The notes under the pieces were generated by a model. The model was not told the origin of the DNA. It worked only from the letters and a program-made list of their open reading frames with translations, and searched no databases. A stretch of 64,000 bases of DNA. Source: Blautia sp. (lineage in GTDB: Bacteria; Bacillota; Clostridia; Lachnospirales; Lachnospiraceae). The stretch lies in assembly GCA_017515325.1 (NCBI GenBank), contig JAFWGA010000062.1, positions 1-64,000 on the forward strand, written 5' to 3'. Positions 35,629 to 44,157 of the stretch are shown here, piece after piece. The stretch's first letter is position 1, and each line of letters opens with the position of its first letter. A program made the translations under genes and the position numbers.

Positions 35629-36396
35629 ATGGAAAAAGACCAAAACAGCAGCGTGAAACCGGTTCCGGTGATTGAACTCAGACATGTGGACAAGCATTTT
35701 GGACAGCTTCATGTATTGAAGGATATCAATCTGCAGGTAAAAAAGGGTGAGGTAGTGGTGGTAATCGGTCCCTCCGGTTCCGGGAAATCTACCCTTTGCC
35801 GCACCATGAACCGGCTGGAGCCCATCGATTCCGGCGAGATCCTGATCGATGGGGAAGTGATCCCTGAGGAAGGACGGGAGCTGGCCCGGCTGCGGGCAAA
35901 GGTGGGGATGGTGTTTCAATCCTTTAACCTGTTCGCGCACAAAACGATTCTGGATAATGTGACCATGGGTCCGGTAGAGGTGCTGCGCAAGTCAAAAAAA
36001 GAAGCCCGTCAGGAGGCGATGGAGCTTTTGAAGCGGGTGGGTGTGGATTCCCAGGCATCCAAGGTGCCGGCACAGCTTTCCGGCGGACAACAGCAGCGGG
36101 TGGCCATTGCCCGATCTCTGGCCATGCATCCCAAGGCGATCCTTTTTGATGAACCGACCAGTGCCCTGGATCCGGAAATGATCGGGGAAGTCCTGGAGGT
36201 TATGACCCGACTGGCCTCAGAAGGAATGACGATGGTAGTGGTCACCCATGAGATGAATTTCGCCCGGCGTGTGGCGCACAGGGTGCTTTTCATGGACGGG
36301 GGGAGCATACTGGAGGAAAATACCCCTGAGGAATTCTTTACCAATCCTCGAACCCAGAGAGCCAGGGACTTTTTGAACTCGATTCAGAATCATTAA
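35629..36396 (+). CDS. Amino acid ABC transporter ATPase (GlnQ type)
   Basis: 255 residues. Walker [10 protein letters not shown] (Lys53), signature LSGGQQQRV, Walker [15 protein letters not shown] and switch VTHEM are all present. The sequence [14 protein letters not shown] and the [10 protein letters not shown]-loop are typical of polar amino acid importers. It ends the operon, 95 bases after the second permease. Confidence 0.94.
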   Translation: MEKDQNSSVKPVPVIELRHVDKHFGQLHVLKDINLQVKKGEVVVVIGPSGSGKSTLCRTMNRLEPIDSGEILIDGEVIPEEGRELARLRAKVGMVFQSFNLFAHKTILDNVTMGPVEVLRKSKKEARQEAMELLKRVGVDSQASKVPAQLSGGQQQRVAIARSLAMHPKAILFDEPTSALDPEMIGEVLEVMTRLASEGMTMVVVTHEMNFARRVAHRVLFMDGGSILEENTPEEFFTNPRTQRARDFLNSIQNH

Positions 36397-36493
36397 CGCA
36401 GTCACAACAGCCTGACCGATTTAGAAAGCGCAACAAAGCCCTTTGTCATGCTGGAATGTGCTGTTTGAGTGAGGAGACATTGCAGGTGAACTT

Positions 36494-36522
36494 CGTCCCA
36501 GCGTGCAGCTGTACCTGGGACG
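36494..36522 (+). terminator. Hairpin after the amino acid transporter operon
   Basis: CGTCCCAG (36494-36501) and CTGGGACG (36515-36522) form a perfect 8-bp stem about 100 bases after the ATPase stop. No T run follows, so termination is uncertain. Confidence 0.4.
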
Positions 36523-36639
36523 TGCTGGAGGGGTAATAGCCTGCCCGCAAATGGGAAAAAGTGGAAAAGAGGAAGGTTATTGATTCGGAATGAGCAGATG
36601 TGTTATGATACAAAAAACATTCCACCTGTACGGTTGGAT

Positions 36640-36795
36640 GACAATCGTACAGGGGAGAATACGATTCTGTTTATTACCGGTCACAGCCTGGGGGCTGCGA
36701 CAGCAAATGTCGTTGGCCGTCTGAGCCGGAAATTTGCGAAAGATGAGGCGGTTTTTGTGTATTCCTTTGCTTCTCCGAATTATGAGACAGAAGGG
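36640..36795 (+). pseudogene. Class-3 lipase fragment
   Basis: In the frame ending at 36840, NTILFITGHSLGAATANVVG and FVYSFASPNYET match the nucleophile elbow (GHSLGAA) and the following strand of class-3 lipases. The regions before it (lid, oxyanion strand) and after it (Asp and His of the triad) are missing. It is a short internal remnant just before an intact gene. Confidence 0.65.
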
Positions 36796-36821
36796 GAATG
36801 GAAAAAAGAAAGGAGATTATC

Positions 36822-37691
36822 ATGGATGTCAAAAGAGTAAGTATTCGGCAGGCGAAAAAGAGGATCAAAAACGATCCGGAACTGAGCAGGATGCTGGTCC
36901 GCAGCGGCTGGAGGGAAATTGCGCTCGATCTGGACGGAGACGGTATGGCGGATGTACTGTTTGCCAGTGATTCCGTTGGCAGAAAAATCGATACGATAGC
37001 GGTCGACCTTGACGGAAGCGGAGAGTACAATCTTTATATTCATGATTATGACGGGAACGGAATCCCGGATACCATTCTCATGGTTGATGATGAAGGGGAA
37101 AGACAGATCCTGGCCTTTGGTTCCAAAGTGGAGCTGGGCTTTCTCAATCTTGGCGTGAAGATTGCCAATCTGCTGATGGCCGAGGATTTTATGAACCGAG
37201 AGCTGGGCATTTCCCTGGCAGATCTGGCCGAATATCTGAAGCTGAACGCGGCTGTCATGCTGCAAGAGCTGGAGAAACGGGAAACAGCCGAAGGGATCGA
37301 CAGGGTTTACTACTATCTGAATGACGCTAAGACCTACTATCTGGCGACAATCGATGGCAATAAGCCAAGGGTGAGGCCTTTTGGAACGATTCTCCTGGAT
37401 GAGGGAAAGCTGTACATTCAGACCGGCAAGGTGAAAGATGTCTCCAAACAGATCGGTCAGAATCCGAATGTGGAAATCTGTGCCTGTATGAATGACGGAA
37501 CCTGGCTTCGGATCGAAGCAGAGCTGGCAGAGGATGACAGTCACGATGTAAAAGTGAAGATGCTGGACAAGATGCCTTCTCTGAAGAACAGGTACAGCCC
37601 GGACGATGGGAACATGCAGATGTTCTACCTTAAGAACGCGACTGCTGTCTTCAGTTCCTTTACCGCTGAGCCTGAGACCATCACATTCTGA
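36822..37691 (+). CDS. PNPOx-like flavin-binding protein with N-terminal calcium-type loops
   Basis: 289 residues from ATG at 36822, behind AAAGGAG. Residues 30-90 hold three Asp-rich loops: LDLDGDGMAD, VDLDGSGEYN and HDYDGNGIPD. These resemble dockerin or FG-GAP calcium-binding loops. Residues about 155-285 are a pyridoxamine-5-phosphate-oxidase-like split barrel: YYYLNDAKTYYLATIDGNKP, VRPFGTILLDEGKLYIQTG, KDVSKQIGQNPNVEICACM. PNPOx-like proteins bind FMN, F420 or haem. There is no signal peptide, which is odd for extracellular-type calcium loops. The combination is unusual and the function unknown. Confidence 0.85.
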   Translation: MDVKRVSIRQAKKRIKNDPELSRMLVRSGWREIALDLDGDGMADVLFASDSVGRKIDTIAVDLDGSGEYNLYIHDYDGNGIPDTILMVDDEGERQILAFGSKVELGFLNLGVKIANLLMAEDFMNRELGISLADLAEYLKLNAAVMLQELEKRETAEGIDRVYYYLNDAKTYYLATIDGNKPRVRPFGTILLDEGKLYIQTGKVKDVSKQIGQNPNVEICACMNDGTWLRIEAELAEDDSHDVKVKMLDKMPSLKNRYSPDDGNMQMFYLKNATAVFSSFTAEPETITF

Positions 37692-37728
37692 GACTTGAGA
37701 ACCTGGTACTTTGCATTTTGTGATCAGG

Positions 37729-37769
37729 GCAGAAGGCGCAGCCCAGCCGCCAGGGAAGGCGCCTTCTGC
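37729..37769 (+). terminator. Hairpin between PNPOx-like and SGNH genes
   Basis: GCAGAAGGCGC (37729-37739) and GCGCCTTCTGC (37759-37769) form a perfect 11-bp stem. No T run follows, so it may be a weak terminator or mRNA-protecting element. Confidence 0.5.
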
Positions 37770-37827
37770 TATGCGGAACCTATCCTGTTCCTGTATAAGG
37801 GGAAAAAGGGAAGATGAGGAGGCTCAA

Positions 37828-38478
37828 ATGGAAAAGAGAAGGATACTGTGCTTCGGAGATTCTTTAACCTGGGGATTTCACCCGGTTACCTGTGAGAGAA
37901 TGGGAGAAGATGAACGCTGGCCATGTGTGCTTCAAAATCTGCTTGGGGATGGATTCAGAATTATTGAGGAGGGACAAAACGGTCGCACCATCGCTACAGA
38001 TGACTTTACGGAGGGTCAGAAAAACGGTTTGAAATATGTCATTCCCTGTTTAGAAAGCCAGAAGCCTCTCGATCTCATGATCATTATGCTTGGCGCAAAT
38101 GACATGAAGAGGAAATTCGGTTATTCGGCTGCGGACATCGCTGGTGAAATGGAATTATTTTTACAGAAGGTGCTTTCTTTCAGAAGGTTTAACATGGATG
38201 ACAGGATGGAAATCATGCTGATTTCGCCTCCCATAGTCGGAGAGCGGGGAAAAAGATCGCCGTTCGAGGAATCCTTTGATTTTGAGAATACAGTATTACT
38301 CTCTTCTCTGCTGACAAAGAAATATGAGGACATCGCCAGGAAATACGGATGCAGCTTTTTGGACTCTTCCAGGATTGTAAAAGTGAGCGAGGCAGATCGC
38401 CTGCACCTGCTTCCGGAGGATCAGCAAAAGCTTGGCCGTGCTGTGTACGAAGCACTGAAATCTTTATTTTCCGACTAA
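37828..38478 (+). CDS. SGNH/GDSL family hydrolase
   Basis: 216 residues behind AGGAGG. Block I is CFGDSLTWGFHP (Ser12), block II EEGQNGRT, block III MLGANDMK, and block V EADRLHLLPEDQ (Asp190, His193), so every catalytic block is visible. There is no signal peptide, so it acts in the cytoplasm. It is closest in pattern to arylesterase/acetylhydrolase-like SGNH proteins that remove acetyl groups from carbohydrates or small esters. Confidence 0.92.
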   Translation: MEKRRILCFGDSLTWGFHPVTCERMGEDERWPCVLQNLLGDGFRIIEEGQNGRTIATDDFTEGQKNGLKYVIPCLESQKPLDLMIIMLGANDMKRKFGYSAADIAGEMELFLQKVLSFRRFNMDDRMEIMLISPPIVGERGKRSPFEESFDFENTVLLSSLLTKKYEDIARKYGCSFLDSSRIVKVSEADRLHLLPEDQQKLGRAVYEALKSLFSD

Positions 38479-38500
38479 CGTCGGAACGCGGCCCGGGGTG

Positions 38501-38532
38501 GGGTAGAGGTGCGGCTGTGCCTTCCTCTACCC
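38501..38532. repeat. GGGTAGAG hairpin, copy 2
   Basis: GGGTAGAG (38501-38508) and CTCTACCC (38525-38532) enclose a loop containing GCGGCTGTGC. It matches the hairpin at 14924-14955 in both stem and loop core. It lies between convergent genes and may act as their shared terminator. Confidence 0.5.
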
Positions 38533-38585
38533 TATTGCACTTCCATATGAGCATGAAGCGGGATGCTGCGTGCCGGTGGCACGCA

Positions 38586-40625
38586 TTATCTCACGGCATG
38601 GATTAATGCCTCCTTTAAGGGCTTCAACGCTTCTTCTATTATTTCCCGGTTGTATGCAGGCTTAACGGACTTTAACTCTTCTATCAGTTCAGGAATATCA
38701 TCTATACTCTCGGCAAATCGGACATAGTCAAGCTCCTTAATCCACTGATGGCATCCACGGATCTTTGGGCTAAGGCTGTCGATCACAATGCAGGGCGTTT
38801 CTGTTATTGCGGCAAACACCATTCCATGCAGCCGATCTGTGATGACCAGTCTTGCAGCTGAGAATTCCTTCAGCTTATCATAAACAGCTTGTTTCAAACG
38901 CTGCAATCCTATTTCTTTAGAGACGACGGTGTCGGTTACAGACACAGTGTCATTTTCATTCCTTATGATCTCGAACAGTCTGTCATATTCATCATCTGAT
39001 ATCGTTCTTTCCTTGTCGTTCCTCAGGCATACCAAGATCCCATGCCGTTCTGAGTCCATCCTTTCCCACTTCAGGTTCAAAACAATATCGGGCACCAATT
39101 CCACATGTACCTTCGGCATATATTCTTTCATGAAATCAAGGCTTGTCTTTTCGCGCACAAATAAGGTAAGCCTGGGATGTCCTTCGTATACTCCTTTGGA
39201 TTGCTTAAAAAAACGGATCCCTTCTTCACTTTTCAGGTTAAAATAGATCGTTTGAGGAAAGACGATGATTCTGTTTTTATGAAAAGCCTGGAGTGTGTCC
39301 AGAAACCGTTTTTCTTCCTTGGGCCATAAGGCTCCCAGGTATCCGCCGCCATTAATCAGGATGACTTTTTTTTCTGACGTTATTTTGGCACAATAATACT
39401 CTATATCCTTGGTACAGGGAAAATCGCAGCATGAAATACCAAGCTCCTCAAGCAATTCTGATTCTGCTTTTGTAATCGCATGATCGCCAAGGTTTCCGTA
39501 AAGGGGACTTTGCAGGATGATACATTGCTTAAAGGAAATCCGGAAGCCATATTTGATTAATCTGACGATTTTTTCCCTGTTGCGCCAGATTCTTTGAAAT
39601 CTGCCACCCAAAGAGCGAGACAAGGGATTCTTGGCAGATAAGGGCTGTATGATTCTTCGCCAAATGCGCCTGCAGATCCTGATTCCTGTAAAAGCATTTG
39701 CATAGGTCTGTCTGTTTCGTTCACTCTCCTGATAGGGAAGCCAGTGATACCTCCTGTAACGGATCAGTTCCTTTCTTAATGTCTGTTTTAGATGCCTGCA
39801 GGTATTTTTTTTCTCCCTTTCGGTTATCGTTTCACATTTCAGGACGTGGATTTGCTGTCTTTTTAAATCCTCGGTGAGCTTGATAAACTGCTTTTTGGCA
39901 ATGTCCGTATATCCGTTTTCTAAAAAGAAACGAACCTGGTCCTGGTCTGCCCCGATGATGTCCAGACGAGACAAGGTCCAGTTCCTCTTCATTATCCCTG
40001 CTTCGTTTTGGAAATAGGCGTATAACGGTGCTTCAACCACAGGGATACTCTCACATTGAAAAAGAATCCGATATGTGACATATTCATCTTCGTGGATTTT
40101 ACCGACAGGAAAGCGAATGGATGCAAAACAGTCTTTCTGATAGAGCTTGCCCCATGCAACAATCGCGTTTACCCTCTTCTTTTTATAATACTCATCCGTT
40201 TTCCAAAGCCTGGTATGTTCTGGCAGATCATGGGCTAAGGGTTCTCCGTTTGTCCGGATAAACTCCCCGACAGCAAGAGGCCTGCGGTATGTCAGGGCAG
40301 CATGATAAAGCCTCTCCAGATATTGAGGATGTACCCAGTCATCACTATCAATAAAAGTAAGAAAATGAATCCTGCCATCGGCAAAGGCAAAATCAATCCC
40401 GGCATTTCTGGCTGCTGAAAGGCCGCCATTCTCCTGGTGGATGACATGGATTCGCGAATCCGTTACGCTGTATCTGTCACAAATAGCGCCGCAATGATCA
40501 GGAGACCCATCATCTACCAGGATTAGTACAAAATCCGTAAATGTCTGGTTTCTGATACTGTCGACACAACGAATAATATATTTTTCAACTTTATAAACCG
40601 GTACAATTACTGCAATTTCTGCCAC
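38586..40625 (-). CDS. Fused GT2 glycosyltransferase and polysaccharide pyruvyl transferase
   Basis: 679 residues from GTG at 40625, chosen because GGGAGGAGG lies just upstream and the GT2 fold begins at once (AEIAVIVPVYKVEKYI). The GT2 domain (1-230) has LILVDDGSPD, ENGGLSAARNAGID and a DSDDW metal site. A basic linker (260-360) is followed by a pyruvyl transferase domain (about 365-670): SPLYGNLGDHAITKAESELL, INGGGYLGALW and VITDRLHGMVFA. The protein would add a sugar and a pyruvyl ketal or similar cap to a cell-surface glycan. It is not in a larger glycan cluster, which is unusual. Confidence 0.9.
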   Translation of the reverse strand: MAEIAVIVPVYKVEKYIIRCVDSIRNQTFTDFVLILVDDGSPDHCGAICDRYSVTDSRIHVIHQENGGLSAARNAGIDFAFADGRIHFLTFIDSDDWVHPQYLERLYHAALTYRRPLAVGEFIRTNGEPLAHDLPEHTRLWKTDEYYKKKRVNAIVAWGKLYQKDCFASIRFPVGKIHEDEYVTYRILFQCESIPVVEAPLYAYFQNEAGIMKRNWTLSRLDIIGADQDQVRFFLENGYTDIAKKQFIKLTEDLKRQQIHVLKCETITEREKKNTCRHLKQTLRKELIRYRRYHWLPYQESERNRQTYANAFTGIRICRRIWRRIIQPLSAKNPLSRSLGGRFQRIWRNREKIVRLIKYGFRISFKQCIILQSPLYGNLGDHAITKAESELLEELGISCCDFPCTKDIEYYCAKITSEKKVILINGGGYLGALWPKEEKRFLDTLQAFHKNRIIVFPQTIYFNLKSEEGIRFFKQSKGVYEGHPRLTLFVREKTSLDFMKEYMPKVHVELVPDIVLNLKWERMDSERHGILVCLRNDKERTISDDEYDRLFEIIRNENDTVSVTDTVVSKEIGLQRLKQAVYDKLKEFSAARLVITDRLHGMVFAAITETPCIVIDSLSPKIRGCHQWIKELDYVRFAESIDDIPELIEELKSVKPAYNREIIEEALKPLKEALIHAVR

Positions 40626-40835
40626 ATGCACAGCCCTCCTCCCTGAAAGCACTTTTCGATGCTCGAATCACGGCTGTCTTTCGAGACGCTGGAATTTGTC
40701 CTCTTTATTATATACGCATAAAGCAAGATATAGTAAACGAATAAAATGCAAACGTCAGAATAACCGCACTGTGATAGGATATCATTGATTCAAAATATAC
40801 TATACCAGACATTCATGTAAAACCAAATAGGAGTA

Positions 40836-41096
40836 TTGTGTCAAAAATATGGGGAATATATCATTTTACCCGGTTTTATTTGCTTTTTTCCTGAAACATG
40901 CTATAATTTAGTTTGTTTATATGCTATAATAAAACTTGACTGCAGTGCGGCAATCGCAGACTACCGCTTTTCCTATATCAGGAAGATCTGTGAGGCATTT
41001 TTCGTTAAACCTAAAGAGAGCAAGGAGAAGAGAGCGGAGAAGAAGGCAAAGATTTCCGCAGAATGGGAAGCGTTCAAGGCAAAGATTAAGGATTAA
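40836..41096 (+). CDS. Small open frame with a basic C-terminal tail (doubtful)
   Basis: An 86-codon frame without a good ribosome site. The first half is hydrophobic, and two -10-like TATAAT boxes lie inside it (near 40911 and 40926), so the upstream part is probably not coding. The tail ESKEKRAEKKAKISAEWEAF has a protein-like composition and may be the end of a lost gene. I recognise no family. Confidence 0.25.
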   Translation: MCQKYGEYIILPGFICFFPETCYNLVCLYAIIKLDCSAAIADYRFSYIRKICEAFFVKPKESKEKRAEKKAKISAEWEAFKAKIKD

Positions 41097-41694
41097 TCAT
41101 TTTGATTTTATTGGCGGCGAACTGGATCCTTGCTTTAGGCTTGCGGCTGCCCAGAAAAAATGCCGTTTGAGATGGCGCAGTAAATTCGTGCGCATACGAT
41201 AATCTTAGAAATAATACCTTGCTTTCAGGAGGATTTACTGCTATAATCTATGTATTCCCTCATACTCTTCCGAAAAAGGTTAAGTATCTGTGATGGTGTG
41301 ACGATATACATGGAAGAATGCTCTGGTTTTCTTACGGAAGCTGAAAACTGCGGTAAAGCATTAAAAATAGGTAAGGGGATTGTATAGCCTTGCAGGATAG
41401 AAATATTCTGTTCACAGTATCGTACAAGTATGTTCTTCTTGAAATGTGAATAAAAACAGTTAGAGAAAATGCCATCTGACATGTAATTTGATGCCGGATG
41501 GCTTTTTTTGTAATCAGAAAATGATGCTTCTGGTAATCTCTGAAAATTTCACTGCACTGATCAGTTTGGACGGCGATCCGCATGGATACCTGATGTGAGT
41601 TGCAGTAGGAACGCCTCTATTGGGCCGAATGGGATCGGTCCGTGCTTACTCGATGCGGTCATTAACCGTAGAACCGGTAATGAGAGGAGTGAAA
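41097..41694. other. Intergenic region with one terminator-like hairpin
   Basis: No clear gene. GCCATC (41471-41476) pairs with GATGGC (41507-41512) and is followed by seven T (41513-41519), which looks like a terminator for something transcribed from around 41240. A 45-codon frame at about 41247-41387 lies between a TATAAT-like box and this hairpin, but it resembles nothing known and may not be coding. Confidence 0.4.
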
Positions 41695-42870
41695 ATGAGG
41701 AATGATATTTTTGAAGCAATGAAAAAGCTGGTGTATGATTTGAAGCGGCAGATCAGCCGACAGGAGGGAGAAACGACCCGATCAGCTATTAGGAGAATCA
41801 TGCAGAAGCTGTGGAGCCCCTTAGCAGTGAATATCAATCCGGAGATTCTTGAAAAGGAAAACCTGTTGACCTGTCGGTTCCTCTTGTCTATAGGGCTCGT
41901 GATCAGTGTCATGGTTGTCGGGATTGAGAAGCTGCTTTATCAGGCGCCTTCCTTTGAAGCGATAGCAGGCCTGGCTATAATGCTCTACCTTATTGTCTTG
42001 AATATCGTTTACAAGGCTTATGTCACTCACAATTCCACTCTTTTTCTGGAGATTATCTCCTTGATCCTGCTTGTCATCCTTGGCGCATACGATTTGTCGT
42101 CACATCCGCAGACAAGCGTATTCATTTTTCCTTTTATACTGGTGCTATTGCCGCCGATGATCCTGGACAGGCCATGGAAGCTGCTTCTTCTGATCCTGCT
42201 TGCGGGCTTGAACGCTTATTATGTAAACTGTTATACGGGAAACGAGCAGATACTTCGGGAAAATGTGGTCCGGCTGACATGTGCTGTTTTCCTCTCCTGT
42301 GTCCTGAGCTTCCGGACGGCTTACCAACGGTTCAGATCATACGAAATCCGGGAGTCGACCAAGATCAGTGCCGAGCATGACCCGCTTACCGGTATATATA
42401 ACCGAGGCGGAGGAACCATGATGATCCGGAACTGTGTGGACCGGCAAGAATCGGGAACCTTCCTGATCATTGATGTGGATAATTTCAAGCATGTGAATGA
42501 TGCTTACGGGCATCAGCAGGGCGATGAGGTGCTTCGGAGGCTGGCTGATACATTGCGGATGTCTTTTAAGGGAACCGATGTCGTCATGCGTATGGGTGGT
42601 GATGAATTCGTCGTTTATGCGGTGGGTATGGTTGATTACACAGTTGTCTGCAGACGGCTGGAACAGCTTGTAGAGTCTGTCCACCAGATCATGATCAACG
42701 AGAAGGATCAAGAGCATGTGACGGTTAGTATCGGCGGCGTGATCAACGATGGCTCTTATCCAAGTTATGATTCCCTTTTTCGGATGGCTGATAAATATCT
42801 GTACAAAATCAAGGAGAAGGGAAAGGATGGATTCCTGGTCCATAATGTCAGCTATCGGGGGATCCTGTAA
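41695..42870 (+). CDS. Membrane-bound diguanylate cyclase
   Basis: 391 residues from ATG at 41695 after GAGGAG. An N-terminal cytoplasmic stretch (1-65) is followed by five or six helices (about 66-215) and a GGDEF domain: HDPLTGIYNRGGG, IIDVDNFKHVNDAYGHQQGD and RMGGDEFVVY, all intact. It should make c-di-GMP. It is the third GGDEF protein in the window and, like the one at 31-32 kb, has no recognised sensor domain. Confidence 0.92.
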   Translation: MRNDIFEAMKKLVYDLKRQISRQEGETTRSAIRRIMQKLWSPLAVNINPEILEKENLLTCRFLLSIGLVISVMVVGIEKLLYQAPSFEAIAGLAIMLYLIVLNIVYKAYVTHNSTLFLEIISLILLVILGAYDLSSHPQTSVFIFPFILVLLPPMILDRPWKLLLLILLAGLNAYYVNCYTGNEQILRENVVRLTCAVFLSCVLSFRTAYQRFRSYEIRESTKISAEHDPLTGIYNRGGGTMMIRNCVDRQESGTFLIIDVDNFKHVNDAYGHQQGDEVLRRLADTLRMSFKGTDVVMRMGGDEFVVYAVGMVDYTVVCRRLEQLVESVHQIMINEKDQEHVTVSIGGVINDGSYPSYDSLFRMADKYLYKIKEKGKDGFLVHNVSYRGIL

Positions 42871-42909
42871 GAAGCAATTCGGCGAATCATGCCCTATATT
42901 ATCCACTTG

Positions 42910-42938
42910 TTGACATTAACGTGATAAAGTGATATGAT
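42910..42938 (+). promoter_or_regulatory. Near-consensus promoter of the secreted hydrolase gene
   Basis: TTGACA (42910-42915), 17 bases, then TATGAT (42933-42938), about 45 bases before the start codon. Confidence 0.85.
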
Positions 42939-42983
42939 CTTCGATGGCGTTAGCGCACAGCTACGAAAAGGGAGGATTACGTT

Positions 42984-43967
42984 ATGAGTAATGGAAGATA
43001 TCGTAAATGGCTTGGCCTTATCTCATTATCCTTGGTTCTGGCCATCACCCCGGCAGCCGTCTATGCTCAGGATGCGGCAAAGGAGGAAGCTGCCAGCACA
43101 CAGGAATTATCCTATTCCTATGAGGAATTTGCCCTGGAAAGAAATGATATTGCGCTCCATCTGGATCGGGTCGCCTTGGCGGATACCCAGCCGGAGAAGA
43201 ATATCCTTCTGGTACATGGCCTGACCTATTCTTCTCATGAGTTTGATATCGACTATAAGGATTATAGTCTTGTCCGCTTTTTGGCCAGGGAAGGTTATGC
43301 GGTGTGGAGACTGGACATTGCCGGATATGGGCGCTCCGGGGAGGTAGAGGATGGCTTTATGCCTGATTCCGATTATGCGGCAGAGGATATCAATGCCGCA
43401 GTGGAGCTGATCACAAAGGAAACCGGTATGGATAAGCTGGATATCCTGGGCTGGAGCTGGGGTACGGTAACCTCTGCCCGTTTTGCGGCGAAGTATCCTG
43501 AACACATCAATAAACTGGTTCTGTATGCCCCTATCTTAAGCGGTTTAGGTGACTATGATGTGGATGAGGATTTCCACTATAATACCTGGGAGCATGCTGC
43601 TGATGATTTCCAGAGAGGGGAAGACGGCAATTTCGATCTGACCATAACCGATCCTGTTATCATTGAGATGTATTGCTCAAGCTGCTGGCATTATGACAGG
43701 GATTACAGCCCCAACGGGGGAAGAAGGGATCTGCTGGTGGATTCTTCCGTGAAGCTCATTGACACCGAAAGCATTACGGTTCCGACACTGGTCATATGCG
43801 GTGACAAGGATCCTTACCTGAATTATGACCTGGTTAATGGCGTGACCGATTCCCTGCCGGAGGGCTCGGCTCTTGAAGTGATCCCAGGCGCATCCCATGC
43901 CGTCATGATTGAAGCCCCCTTCTATCAGGATTTCCAGAGCAGGCTCATCGATTACCTGGCGGATTGA
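42984..43967 (+). CDS. Secreted alpha/beta hydrolase
   Basis: 327 residues with a signal peptide (cleavage near AAVYAQDA). The fold shows ILLVHGLTYSSHEFD, WRLDIAGYGRSG, the nucleophile elbow LGWSWGTVT (Ser158), the acid in VICGDKDPYL and the His in PGASHAVMIE. A full triad makes it an active serine hydrolase outside the membrane. The substrate is unknown. It has its own strong promoter and terminator, so it forms a single-gene unit. Confidence 0.9.
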   Translation: MSNGRYRKWLGLISLSLVLAITPAAVYAQDAAKEEAASTQELSYSYEEFALERNDIALHLDRVALADTQPEKNILLVHGLTYSSHEFDIDYKDYSLVRFLAREGYAVWRLDIAGYGRSGEVEDGFMPDSDYAAEDINAAVELITKETGMDKLDILGWSWGTVTSARFAAKYPEHINKLVLYAPILSGLGDYDVDEDFHYNTWEHAADDFQRGEDGNFDLTITDPVIIEMYCSSCWHYDRDYSPNGGRRDLLVDSSVKLIDTESITVPTLVICGDKDPYLNYDLVNGVTDSLPEGSALEVIPGASHAVMIEAPFYQDFQSRLIDYLAD

Positions 43968-43999
43968 GATGAAGACAATCTCCTTATCGAACTGACCAA

Positions 44000-44041
44000 A
44001 CATCCCCTATCCGGGTCTTGCCCGGATAGGGGATGTTTTTC
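44000..44041 (+). terminator. Terminator of the secreted hydrolase gene
   Basis: ACATCCCCTATCCGGG (44000-44015) pairs perfectly with CCCGGATAGGGGATGT (44021-44036), followed by TTTT. Confidence 0.95.
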
Positions 44042-44157
44042 TATCCCAGAGCCGCCAGATAAAATTGAAAAGTTGATGGTCAAACGGATGATTTAATGCT
44101 ATAATAGTGATACTGATATTTATTGTTTAAGGATTTACACAGAAAGGCAGGTATTTT

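Noticed and set aside
41226-41519. Small gene of 45 codons between a TATAAT box and a terminator
   Set aside because: No ribosome site at a fitting distance and no resemblance to known proteins; noted in the intergenic entry only.
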